64,000 nt of DNA, from contig DVHN01000001.1 of the NCBI GenBank assembly GCA_018712075.1, forward strand, positions 1 to 64,000. Reading direction: 5' to 3'. Below, piece after piece: positions 38,993 through 47,123 of this stretch. The number at the start of each line of letters is the position of its first letter. Within the stretch, counting starts at the first letter, position 1. The notes below the pieces were generated by a model. That model saw only the letters and a program-made list of their open reading frames with translations, ran no database searches and was not told the origin of the DNA. The translations under genes and the position numbers were made by a program. This DNA comes from Candidatus Fimimorpha faecalis (GTDB lineage Bacteria > Bacillota > Clostridia > Lachnospirales > Lachnospiraceae).

Positions 38993-39595
38993 ATGGGAAA
39001 TCACATTATTACGATTGCCAGGGAATTTGGCAGCGGAGGAAGGGAGATTGGAAAAAAGTTAGCAGCGGAATTAGGCATAGAATGCTATGATAGCCGCCTT
39101 ATTGAAATGGCAGCAGACTATGGCGAGATTGATCCAGCCATATTGAAACAGGCAGAAGAGAAGAAAGCGAGCAGTCTACTCTATACTGTCTATCATGAGA
39201 TGGCAAATGAAAAAACGGGTTATGGGCTTCCTCTCAATGATATGTTATTTAATCTTCAGTCAGAAGTTATTCGCCAGCTCGCTGAGAAAGAATCCTGTAT
39301 TATTATTGGACGCTGTGCTGATTATGTATTATCGGGAAGAAGGCATGTACATTCGGTATTTATTTATGCCGACATGGAGATGCGTCAAGACCGAATTATG
39401 AAAAAATATGAAGTTTCAAAAAAAGAAGCCACTGCAATGATAAAGAAAAAAGATAAGGAACGAAGCAGCTATTACAACTTCTTTACCGACCGTCATTGGG
39501 GAAAGAAAGAGAGTTATGATATGACGATTAATAGCAACAGTGTAGGCATAGATGGAGCGGTACAGCTGCTAAAAGAATTATTTAAACTTCCGTAG
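38993..39595 (+). CDS. Cytidylate kinase-like family protein
   Basis: A 200-residue P-loop protein of the AAA_26 cytidylate kinase-like family: ITIAREFGSGGREIGKKLA at the N-terminus gives the phosphate-binding loop, IIIGRCADYVL and the basic lid MKKYEVSKKEATAMIKKKDKERSSYY follow. It is distinct from true Cmk. The start is uncertain: ATG 38993 (SD-like GGTGA) or GTG 38984 (AAAGG 4 bases upstream). Substrate unknown. Confidence 0.82.
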   Translation: MGNHIITIAREFGSGGREIGKKLAAELGIECYDSRLIEMAADYGEIDPAILKQAEEKKASSLLYTVYHEMANEKTGYGLPLNDMLFNLQSEVIRQLAEKESCIIIGRCADYVLSGRRHVHSVFIYADMEMRQDRIMKKYEVSKKEATAMIKKKDKERSSYYNFFTDRHWGKKESYDMTINSNSVGIDGAVQLLKELFKLP

Positions 39596-39603
39596 AATAT
39601 GAA

Positions 39604-39645
39604 AGGCTCATTAAATGAGAAATCGACATTTAATGAGCCTCTTAT
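39604..39645. terminator. Bidirectional terminator
   Basis: AGGCTCATTAAATG (39604-39617) is perfectly complementary to CATTTAATGAGCCT (39627-39640), between the kinase-like gene and the minus-strand lipoprotein unit. Confidence 0.85.
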
Positions 39646-39648
39646 ATG

Positions 39649-39741
39649 TTATTCATTTATTTGCTTTTGTAATTGTTCTTCTAGTTTTCTTATACGATCC
39701 TTTAGATGTTTATCTATGATGTATAGGAGTGGAAGAAGCAT
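39649..39741 (-). CDS. Possible small membrane protein (about 30 residues)
   Basis: After the lipoprotein stop, a different minus-strand frame reads M-LLPLLYIIDKHLKDRIRKLEEQ and ends LQKQINE before TAA. A hydrophobic stretch followed by a charged coiled-coil-like helix looks protein-like, and it ends just before the shared terminator. In-frame sense codons run upstream (LITALLLM), so the hydrophobic part may be longer, but no ribosome binding site is visible before ATG 39741 or TTG 39744. It could equally be a remnant. Confidence 0.3.
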   Translation of the reverse strand: MLLPLLYIIDKHLKDRIRKLEEQLQKQINE

Positions 39742-39758
39742 CAACAGTAAAGCAGTTA

Positions 39759-40403
39759 TTAAAGGAGTTTCTCATACTCTAATTGCACAGCATCTGATAC
39801 ATTCATCAAAACATTGATATTCTGTTTTGTTAATTCTACATCAGTTTGAATTGTTCTTGTATCAGATTCTACAGGAATCATATTATATTCTCCTGCTTTT
39901 GATTCTGTTCCACCATCCACATAAACTCGATGACATGCGCCATTTCCAAGAAACTGGCTTAATCTCTCTCCATTCTCAGATGAGCCACATTGATATTCTC
40001 CAGTATCGGTTAAAAATACATCTAATGTAAATAATATGTTTTGGTTAGATACAACTGGAAAATAATAAATATTATTATGATTAAACGTTCCATCTTGCTG
40101 CAGCGTATATATTACAAATGGCTCCATGATCTGAATATCATCCAATGAAAATTTTGGGGAGGAAACAGATTCTAAATTATGTAAATTATGTGCAATTGTC
40201 ATTGCCCCTACTTCATTTAAGCAGTTCATTACTTCTTCTGGAGCGGCTGCCTTTTCGAGTTGTAATTGTGGTGCAGCAACCTGATTTAATTCCTTGCTGG
40301 AAGGAGTTTCATTGTCATTTTGGCTATTACTACATGCGCATAAAAATGTAGCACAGGATAATAGCAGTATCATAAAAAGAATCATTTTTTTTATCATTTT
40401 CAT
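39759..40403 (-). CDS. Predicted lipoprotein (214 residues)
   Basis: An exported lipoprotein: basic start MKMIKKM, hydrophobic core and lipobox ATFLCACSN giving an N-terminal lipid-anchored cysteine. The mature part is Asn/Gln/Glu-rich with a FVIYTLQQDGTFNHNNIYYFPV segment and no recognised enzyme motif. ATG 40403 is preceded by AGGA at 8 bases; 7 in-frame codons further upstream begin with TTG. Function unknown. Divergent from the pdaA-like gene. Confidence 0.75.
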   Translation of the reverse strand: MKMIKKMILFMILLLSCATFLCACSNSQNDNETPSSKELNQVAAPQLQLEKAAAPEEVMNCLNEVGAMTIAHNLHNLESVSSPKFSLDDIQIMEPFVIYTLQQDGTFNHNNIYYFPVVSNQNILFTLDVFLTDTGEYQCGSSENGERLSQFLGNGACHRVYVDGGTESKAGEYNMIPVESDTRTIQTDVELTKQNINVLMNVSDAVQLEYEKLL

Positions 40404-40561
40404 TCCATCAGTCCTCACTTTCAAATTGTTTCCAAAATCATTGTTCTATATGATATAATATACTATACAATTAGTGGAACGTCAAGTATATTATGTGTGT
40501 TTTTAGAAAAATAAGGTATAAAAGCGTTTGTTTTCTTTTAAATGTTTTTTGTAAAAGAAGC

Positions 40562-40589
40562 TTGCATAATAAGAAAAAAATGTTATAAT
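40562..40589 (+). promoter_or_regulatory. Promoter of the pdaA-like gene
   Basis: TTGCAT (40562-40567), 16 bases, TATAAT (40584-40589), about 50 bases before the start codon. Confidence 0.6.
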
Positions 40590-40640
40590 AATTCCGACAG
40601 AGAAAACGAAATGAAAACAAGGAATATTGGAGGAATTGTT

Positions 40641-41636
40641 ATGTCAAAGTTAAAAAAAGGTGCGATCTATGCCCTGTTGTTATGTGGGATATTGACTTTT
40701 AGTGGATGCGGTAACACGCAGCAAACGCCAGCAGAGTCAACAACGCCACAGGCAGTGTCTAGTTCTGCTCCAGAGGAAACGACACCTAGCTCTGCGGCAA
40801 CGACGGAATCGGAAGCTGTTACAGAGTCAGCTGCGGAATCTACAACAGAACCAACAACAGAATCAATCGCAGCTCCTGCATCAGAAGCAGCTACTACCAC
40901 GCAGGCAGTAGATAAATCTTATTTAAGCAATATTCCAGCTCTTTCTAATGAGAGTGGGGGATGTGGCTTTTCAGCAGCAAATGGAAGAGACAGTAAAAAT
41001 GTACCAAATGATATGTATTGGTATGTAAAAAAATATGGAAAGTACAATGCAGATTTTCTTCAGGATACGAATAAAAATGTGATTTACTTAACGATGGATG
41101 AAGGTTACGAAGCGGGATATACTCCAACGATTTTGGATACATTGAAGGAAAAGAATGTGAAGGCAGTATTTTTTGTAACGAAACAGTTTATTGACAGTGA
41201 TCCAGAATTAATTCAGCGTATGATTGATGAAGGACATATTATTGGAAACCATACTGTTTCCCATAAGCAAATGCCGACATTAACATTGGATCAGCAAAAA
41301 GAGGAAATTCTTACGATTAATAATATGATTAAAGAGCAGTTTGGATATGATGTAAAGCTATTCCGTTTCCCAGAGGGAGAATTTAGTGAGCAGTCGCTGG
41401 CATTGGTAGAGAGCCTTGGTATGAAGAGTGTGTTCTGGAGTTTTTCTCATAAGGATTTTGATACAAGTGCACAGCCAGATCCAGCAACAAGTCTTCAAAA
41501 ATGTTTAGATGAAGTACATCCAGGTGCAATTTATTTATTACATGCAGTGTCTTCTACAAATACGCAGATTTTAGGTGACTTTATTGATGGAGTAAGAGCA
41601 AAAGGTTTTGAATTTGGAACTTATCCTGTGCAATAA
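40641..41636 (+). CDS. PdaA-type polysaccharide (delta-lactam) deacetylase lipoprotein
   Basis: A 331-residue lipoprotein: signal peptide ending at ILTFSGCGN, then a Ser/Thr/Glu/Ala/Pro linker (about 25-90), then an NodB-fold deacetylase. The first motif is LTMDEGYEAGYT (family usually TFDEGYENGYT), the zinc histidines are in GNHTVSHKQMP, and RFPEGEFSEQSL and LLHAVS follow. PdaA forms muramic delta-lactam in the spore cortex. The start at 40641 is 7 bases after GGAGG; upstream in-frame codons are not signal-peptide-like. A vegetative role cannot be excluded. Confidence 0.87.
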   Translation: MSKLKKGAIYALLLCGILTFSGCGNTQQTPAESTTPQAVSSSAPEETTPSSAATTESEAVTESAAESTTEPTTESIAAPASEAATTTQAVDKSYLSNIPALSNESGGCGFSAANGRDSKNVPNDMYWYVKKYGKYNADFLQDTNKNVIYLTMDEGYEAGYTPTILDTLKEKNVKAVFFVTKQFIDSDPELIQRMIDEGHIIGNHTVSHKQMPTLTLDQQKEEILTINNMIKEQFGYDVKLFRFPEGEFSEQSLALVESLGMKSVFWSFSHKDFDTSAQPDPATSLQKCLDEVHPGAIYLLHAVSSTNTQILGDFIDGVRAKGFEFGTYPVQ

Positions 41637-41685
41637 AGGAAAAGAGTAGAGGATAGTACGGAATATAATATAACTAGTTTGTAAG

Positions 41686-41752
41686 ATAGGATAAAGTTTT
41701 GTAGGTTAATTGCGATTCATTTCCTTCCTATAAAACTCTATCCTATTTTTCT
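41686..41752 (+). terminator. Long terminator after the pdaA-like gene
   Basis: A 20-bp stem with one mismatch and one G-U pair joins 41686-41705 (ATAGGATAAAG...) to 41727-41746 (...CTCTATCCTAT), followed by TTTTT. Confidence 0.8.
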
Positions 41753-41795
41753 TGTGTCGGAGTTTTGGTTCGGGTAAAGAAAAGGAGGTTGTGGA

Positions 41796-42206
41796 TTGGA
41801 TCAAGAAAATCTATTAAAAACAGCGTTGGAGGCAAGAAAGTTTGCCTATGCTCCATATTCTCATTTTACGGTAGGGGCTGCGTTATTGGCGAAAGATGGA
41901 ACTATTTATTCTGGATGTAATATTGAGAATGCAGCGTATGGACCGAGTAATTGTGCAGAGAGAACAGCATTTTTTAAAGCAATTTCAGAAGGAAAGAGAG
42001 AGTTTTTGGCCATTGCAATTGTAGGTGGAATGGAAGGAAGTGAAGCGACACAATACTGTCCTCCTTGTGGCGTTTGCCGTCAAGTAATGGCAGAATTTTG
42101 CAATCCAGAACAGTTTTTAATTATTTTAGGAGCAAAAAATCAAATGTTCAAGGAATATAAATTGAAAGAATTACTGCCACTGTCTTTTATGCTTGAGAAA
42201 AATTAA
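41796..42206 (+). CDS. cdd: Cytidine deaminase
   Basis: A 136-residue zinc cytidine deaminase of the pyrimidine salvage pathway. Motifs: KFAYAPYSHFTVGAAL, CNIENAAYGPSNCAERTA with the catalytic glutamate and first zinc cysteine, and CPPCGVCRQVMAEF with the other two. The start is the TTG at 41796, 7 bases after AAAGGAGG; the nearby GTG is out of frame. It is a single gene followed by a long untranslated region before the Rnf operon. Confidence 0.94.
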   Translation: MDQENLLKTALEARKFAYAPYSHFTVGAALLAKDGTIYSGCNIENAAYGPSNCAERTAFFKAISEGKREFLAIAIVGGMEGSEATQYCPPCGVCRQVMAEFCNPEQFLIILGAKNQMFKEYKLKELLPLSFMLEKN

Positions 42207-42534
42207 AAGTTGTTTTAGAACTTAGTGAAAAAATAGATAATTATTGCAAAATGAAAGTACTTTCATATGGACGGATGAGCAGTGTAAAGAAATGAAAGTA
42301 CGTGAATTTATACAATAATAAATCACTAAACGATAAATTTGATGGAAATATTGCTATAATAATATTGACAAATAAATAAAATCAAGGTAGTATTTATAGT
42401 AGGGTATTCGATGACACTGCAGTCAGGAGAATACCTTTTCCACGTTACTGTGGCATCCCATAAGAAAGATCCAGTGGAGATTTCTGGGGAATATCCGAAA
42501 AATCGGAAAAATAAAGAAAAGGACCTGGTGTTTT
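42207..42534 (+). promoter_or_regulatory. Non-coding region and structured leader before rnfC
   Basis: This 328-base gap has no convincing gene. ATGAAAGTACTTTCAT (42251-42266) is a perfect 16-bp palindrome, and ATGAAAGTAC recurs at 42292-42301. A promoter TTGACA (42365-42370), 17 bases, TAGTAT (42388-42393) is likely; a lone TATAAT lies at 42355. The resulting ~135-base leader holds a GGTATTC/GAATACC hairpin (about 42403-42436) followed by CTTTTCC, then a CCAC/GTGG hairpin and a CCAG/CTGG hairpin. I match it to no riboswitch I know. The rnfC ribosome binding site is weak (AAAGGACC). Confidence 0.5.
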
Positions 42535-43860
42535 ATGAAAAAACGAACATTTAAAGGGGGAGTTCATCCATATGACGGAAAGGAACTGACAAAAAACATT
42601 CCAGTAGAAACGGTTGCACCGCATGGAGATATGATCTTCCCATTGTCCCAGCATATTGGGGCGCCTGCGAAACCTTTAGTAAAAAAAGGTGACTATGTCA
42701 AAATGGGTCAGATAATAGCAGAAGCGGGCGGATTTATTTCAGCGAATGTAGTTAGTTCTGTTTCAGGAACTGTAAAGGCGATTGAACCAAGATTAGTTCC
42801 TTCTGGTGCAATGGTGAATTCTATTATTATCACAAATGATGAATCAGATACCGCAGTGGATGGATTTGGAAAAGACAGGGACTATACGAAGTTGTCAAAA
42901 GAAGAGATCCGCCAGATTATAAAAGATGCTGGTATTGTTGGTTTAGGGGGAGCTGGATTCCCAACCCATGTGAAATTAACTCCAAAGAATGAAGACCAAA
43001 TTGATTATGTTATTGTAAACGGAGCAGAATGTGAGCCTTATTTAACATCTGACTACCGCATGATGATGGAAGAACCAGAAAAGATTATCGGCGGATTGAA
43101 GGTTATTCTTCAATTATTTGATCACGCAAAAGGTATTATTGCGATCGAAGATAATAAACCAGAGGCGATTAGCTTAATTGGGGAAATGGTAGAAGATGAA
43201 GAGAATATTGAAGTATATCCTCTCAAGACAAAATATCCGCAAGGTGCAGAACGTACGTTGATTTATGCAGTCTCTGGAAGAGAGATTAATTCCACGATGC
43301 TTCCAGCAGATGCAGGTTGTATTGTAGATAACGTTGATACGGTAATTTCGATTTACATGGCAGTTTGCAAATCAACGCCATTGATTCGTCGTATTGTAAC
43401 TGTAACAGGAGACGCAGTTGTTCAGCCGCATAATTTTAATGCACGAATTGGTATGAACTATTTAGATTTATTGGAAGCAGCAGGAGGATTGAAGGAAAAT
43501 CCAGAAAAGATTATATCAGGAGGCCCTATGATGGGTATGGCATTATCTACGGTGGATATTCCTGTTATTAAAACTTCTTCCGCACTGCTTTGTATGACGC
43601 ATGATGAGGCAGCAGAGTTTGAGCCAAGTGCATGTATCCGTTGCGGCAGATGTGTTTCTGTATGTCCTGGACATATTGTACCACAAAAATTAATGGAGTT
43701 TGCAGAGAGACATGACATCGAGGGATTTGAAGCAAACTTTGGTATGGAGTGTTGTGAATGTGGATGCTGTGCCTATGTATGTCCGGCAAAACGTCCATTG
43801 ACACAGGCATTTAAACAAGCTAGAAAAGCAGTTATGGAGAAACGCCGTAAAAAAGCGTAA
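42535..43860 (+). CDS. rnfC: Rnf electron transport complex subunit C
   Basis: A 441-residue peripheral NADH-binding subunit of the ferredoxin:NAD+ oxidoreductase (Rnf) that pumps Na+ or H+. It has the RnfC N-terminus GGVHPYDGKELT, the NADH/FMN-type GLGGAGFPTHVKL and GAECEPYLTSDYR, and C-terminal [4Fe-4S] motifs CIRCGRCVSVCPGHIVP and CCECGCCAYVCPAKRP. First gene of a C-DG-E-A-B operon; the next gene begins after 24 bases. Confidence 0.95.
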   Translation: MKKRTFKGGVHPYDGKELTKNIPVETVAPHGDMIFPLSQHIGAPAKPLVKKGDYVKMGQIIAEAGGFISANVVSSVSGTVKAIEPRLVPSGAMVNSIIITNDESDTAVDGFGKDRDYTKLSKEEIRQIIKDAGIVGLGGAGFPTHVKLTPKNEDQIDYVIVNGAECEPYLTSDYRMMMEEPEKIIGGLKVILQLFDHAKGIIAIEDNKPEAISLIGEMVEDEENIEVYPLKTKYPQGAERTLIYAVSGREINSTMLPADAGCIVDNVDTVISIYMAVCKSTPLIRRIVTVTGDAVVQPHNFNARIGMNYLDLLEAAGGLKENPEKIISGGPMMGMALSTVDIPVIKTSSALLCMTHDEAAEFEPSACIRCGRCVSVCPGHIVPQKLMEFAERHDIEGFEANFGMECCECGCCAYVCPAKRPLTQAFKQARKAVMEKRRKKA

Positions 43861-43884
43861 TAAACATAGAAAAGAGGTAACGTT

Positions 43885-45690
43885 GTGAGTGATTTTTTAA
43901 ATGTATCATCATCACCACATGGCAGAAGCGGAGATACGACAAGTAGTATTATGTTTGATGTTGCAATTGCGCTCGTCCCTGCGACTGTTTTTGGTATTTA
44001 CTGGTTCAAGCTTCCAGCAGTTATTATTACTTTACTTTCTGTTATTACAGCAATTCTTACAGAATTTTTATTTGAAAAATTAACGCATCAGAAAGTAACG
44101 ATTACAGATGGAAGTGCATTAGTAACTGGTTTATTATTAGCATTGAATCTTTCACCAGAAGTTCCATGGTGGATTCCGATTATTGGTAGTGTTTTTGCAA
44201 TTTTATTTGTAAAACAATTATTTGGTGGTTTAGGACAAAACTTTATGAATCCAGCGCTTGCTGCCAGATGTTTTTTATTGATTTCATTTGCTGGAACGAT
44301 GAGTACGTTTTCTGTAGATGGAGTAACAGGACCAACACCTTTGGCTGAATTGAAAGCTGGAAATGCAGTAAATGTTGTAGATATGTTTCTTGGTTTTACA
44401 GGTGGTACAATTGGAGAAGTATCTACATTGGCCATTTTGATTGGAGCAATTTATTTAGTACTTCGTAAAGTAATTACATTATGGATTCCAATCTCTTACA
44501 TAGGTTCCTTTGCCATCTTCGTATTATTGTTTAGTGGAGAGGGGCTGAATTTACCGTTTTTAGCAGCCGAGCTGTGTGGCGGCGGTTTGATGTTAGGTGC
44601 ATTCTTTATGGCTACCGATTACGTTACAAGTCCAATTACTCGAAACGGTAAGATTGTATTTGGTATTTTAATTGGTATTTTGACAGGTGTATTCCGTCTG
44701 TTTGGACCATCCGCAGAAGGAGTATCTTATGCAATTATTTTAGGAAATATTACAGTACCATTAATTGAACGTGTTACAATGCCAACTGCATTTGGATATG
44801 GTAAAAAGAAGGGAATTCCTCAGAAAGAGGAAAAGGGATCCCAAAAGCAGTCTGGAAAGCAGATTGATGCAGTGAAGTTATTTGTGATTACGTTGCTTGC
44901 AGGATTAATTTTAGGCGGTGTATACCAGATAACCAAAACGGTAATTGCAGAAAATGAATATAAAGCAAAAATAGAAGCTTATCAGCAAGTTTGTCCAGGT
45001 GCAGTAGACTTTGTGGAATCAGACGAGTTTACACAGGCAATTCCAACTGCAAATGCAGAAGGAATGTTCTCCGATGGAACATTGGGTAATGTAGTTGTAA
45101 ATGAAGCGCTTGTAGGTGTGGATGCAGCTGGAAATCCAATGGGTTATGTAGTAAATGCATCGAGCAATGATGGATATGGCGGAGAAATTGCTTTAACGGT
45201 TGGATTTAATAGTCAGTTAGCAGTGAATAGTGTTCAGATTATGACAATTAATGAAACAGCTGGACTAGGTATGAGAGCACAAGAACCAGAATTTACCGAT
45301 CAGTTTAAAAATAAAGCAGTAGAACAATTTACTGTAACAAAGACGGGAAGTCAGAGTGACAGCGAGATTAATGCATTAAGTGGTGCAACGGTTACATCGA
45401 ATGCCGTTACGAATGCTGTAAATGCGGCAATTAAATTTATTCAAGAGGCACAAAACATAACCGTTCCATCTGAAAATATAGGTACTACTCCATCGGATCC
45501 AGCAACAGGAATTCCAGAATCTTCTGCTCCAGAAATGGGAACCGATCCATCAACCCCAGAGATGTCCAATCCAGTAATAGAATCCAATCCTGTGACACCG
45601 GCGACGAATCCAGTTGTAGAAACAACGCCAGTATCCTCGGAACCAGCAGCAACAACACCAGCAGCAGTTAATGCTGCACCAGTAGAATAA
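43885..45690 (+). CDS. rnfD: RnfD-RnfG fusion subunit of the Rnf complex
   Basis: A single uninterrupted frame of 601 residues. Residues 1-310 are RnfD: SSSPHGRSGDTTSSIM, the DGSALVTGLLLALNL motif, FMATDYVTSPIT and about nine membrane helices. After a short Lys/Gln linker (310-325), a new transmembrane helix starts the RnfG part (about 326-525), with GYGGEIALTVGFN, INETAGLGMRAQEP and the covalent-FMN motif LSGATVTSNAV. A Pro/Thr/Ser-rich tail of about 75 residues ends the protein. D and G are usually separate genes, and no separate rnfG follows, so this fusion supplies both. Start is GTG 43885 after AAAGAGG. Confidence 0.92.
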   Translation: MSDFLNVSSSPHGRSGDTTSSIMFDVAIALVPATVFGIYWFKLPAVIITLLSVITAILTEFLFEKLTHQKVTITDGSALVTGLLLALNLSPEVPWWIPIIGSVFAILFVKQLFGGLGQNFMNPALAARCFLLISFAGTMSTFSVDGVTGPTPLAELKAGNAVNVVDMFLGFTGGTIGEVSTLAILIGAIYLVLRKVITLWIPISYIGSFAIFVLLFSGEGLNLPFLAAELCGGGLMLGAFFMATDYVTSPITRNGKIVFGILIGILTGVFRLFGPSAEGVSYAIILGNITVPLIERVTMPTAFGYGKKKGIPQKEEKGSQKQSGKQIDAVKLFVITLLAGLILGGVYQITKTVIAENEYKAKIEAYQQVCPGAVDFVESDEFTQAIPTANAEGMFSDGTLGNVVVNEALVGVDAAGNPMGYVVNASSNDGYGGEIALTVGFNSQLAVNSVQIMTINETAGLGMRAQEPEFTDQFKNKAVEQFTVTKTGSQSDSEINALSGATVTSNAVTNAVNAAIKFIQEAQNITVPSENIGTTPSDPATGIPESSAPEMGTDPSTPEMSNPVIESNPVTPATNPVVETTPVSSEPAATTPAAVNAAPVE

Positions 45691-45702
45691 GGAGGTGGGA
45701 AT

Positions 45703-46524
45703 ATGAATAAATATATGGAACGTATTTATAATGGCGTTGCAAAAGAAAATCCGACATTTGTCTTAATGCTTGGTATGTGTCCCACTCTTGCAGTAACTAC
45801 ATCGGCAATTAACGGCTTAGGTATGGGCGTTTCCACAATGGTCGTATTGATTTTCTCAAACTTTATTATTTCTCTTTTAAGAAATATTATCCCAGATAAG
45901 GTCAGAATCCCAGCATACATTGTTATTGTAGCGTCTCTTGTAACAGTAGTTCAATTATTAATGCAAGCATATGTTACTACTTTATATGATGCGCTTGGTA
46001 TTTATATTCCACTTATCGTAGTAAACTGTATTATTTTAGGTCGTGCAGAAGCATTTGCATCTAAAAATCCACCAATTCTTTCTGCTTTTGATGGTATTGG
46101 TATGGGAATTGGTTTTACAATCGCATTAACTTGTATTGGATTATTCCGTGAGTTAATTGGAGCAGGAACTGCTTTTAGTGTAACGGTTATGCCAGAGGCT
46201 TATGAACCAGTTTCTATTTTTATTTTGGCTCCAGGTGCATTCCTTGTATTATCTTTAATTATTGCGTTCTTGAATGCAATGCATATTCATACAGAAGCAA
46301 ATAAGAAGGTGGAAAAGGGATGCGATGGACATTGTGGATCTTGTTCTGCTGCCTGTGAAGAAAGAAAAGAAGAACAAAGAAAAGAAGAACAAGAACAATT
46401 AGAAGAAATACCAGAAGTAGAACAGAAAAAACCAGAAAAAAAGGCTTCTAATAAGACAACTGTAAAATCGACAGGAAGGAAAGTTACTCCTGTTAAGAAG
46501 CCAAATAAAAAAGTAGAAGAATAG
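45703..46524 (+). CDS. rnfE: Rnf electron transport complex subunit E with extended tail
   Basis: A membrane subunit with six helices: ENPTFVLMLGMCPTLAVTTSA at the N-terminus with the conserved cysteine, IVVNCIILGRAEAFASKN and FREL. The core fills about 200 residues. Unusually, about 70 residues are added at the C-terminus: CDGHCGSCSAACEE, then alternating Glu/Lys/Gln and finally a Lys-rich end. The cluster C-x3-C-x2-C-x3-C resembles a metal or iron-sulfur site. Starts 12 bases after the DG fusion behind AAGGAGGTGG. Confidence 0.92.
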   Translation: MNKYMERIYNGVAKENPTFVLMLGMCPTLAVTTSAINGLGMGVSTMVVLIFSNFIISLLRNIIPDKVRIPAYIVIVASLVTVVQLLMQAYVTTLYDALGIYIPLIVVNCIILGRAEAFASKNPPILSAFDGIGMGIGFTIALTCIGLFRELIGAGTAFSVTVMPEAYEPVSIFILAPGAFLVLSLIIAFLNAMHIHTEANKKVEKGCDGHCGSCSAACEERKEEQRKEEQEQLEEIPEVEQKKPEKKASNKTTVKSTGRKVTPVKKPNKKVEE

Positions 46525-46534
46525 GGGGATTTCC

Positions 46535-47110
46535 ATGAAAGAATTGATCTTAGTATTGGTTGGAGCTGCCCTTGTAAATAACGTTGTATTAAGCCAATTT
46601 CTTGGTTTATGTCCATTCTTGGGAGTATCCAAGCAAGTAAAAACAGCGGCCAGTATGGGGCTTGCGGTTATCTTTGTTATCACAATTGCATCTGCCTGTG
46701 CCAGTTTGATTTATTCATTTATTCTTATTCCGACAGGGCTGGAATTCTTACAGACGATTGTATTTATTTTAGTCATTGCAGCATTAGTGCAGTTGGTAGA
46801 GATGTTTTTGAAAAAGAATAGTCAAGGTTTATACCAGGCGTTGGGCGTATATTTACCATTGATTACAACGAACTGTGCAGTGTTGGGTGTGGCATTAACC
46901 AATGTGCAGAAAGAATACGATTTTGTTACGAGTGTTGTAAATGGGTTTGGTACGGCTCTTGGTTTTACAATTTCGATTATATTGTTAGCTGGGGTCCGTG
47001 AACGAATTGCTCATAATAATATTATAAAACCATTTCAGGGTGCGCCGATTGTACTGCTTACAGCAGCATTAATGGCAATTGCATTCTTCGGATTTTCAGG
47101 ATTAATTTAG
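46535..47110 (+). CDS. rnfA: Rnf electron transport complex subunit A
   Basis: A 191-residue membrane protein homologous to RnfE with inverted topology. It has NNVVLSQFLGLCPFLGVS, LPLITTNCAVLGVAL and GFTISIILLAGVRERI; the paired conserved cysteines bind an intramembrane [2Fe-2S] cluster between A and E in solved Rnf/Nqr structures. Normal length. Operon member between rnfE and rnfB. Confidence 0.95.
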   Translation: MKELILVLVGAALVNNVVLSQFLGLCPFLGVSKQVKTAASMGLAVIFVITIASACASLIYSFILIPTGLEFLQTIVFILVIAALVQLVEMFLKKNSQGLYQALGVYLPLITTNCAVLGVALTNVQKEYDFVTSVVNGFGTALGFTISIILLAGVRERIAHNNIIKPFQGAPIVLLTAALMAIAFFGFSGLI

Positions 47111-47123
47111 GAGGAAGAAAGAT

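Noticed and set aside
44088..44435. 115-codon minus-strand frame inside rnfD
   Set aside because: Antisense to conserved RnfD codons, without ribosome binding site or family match.
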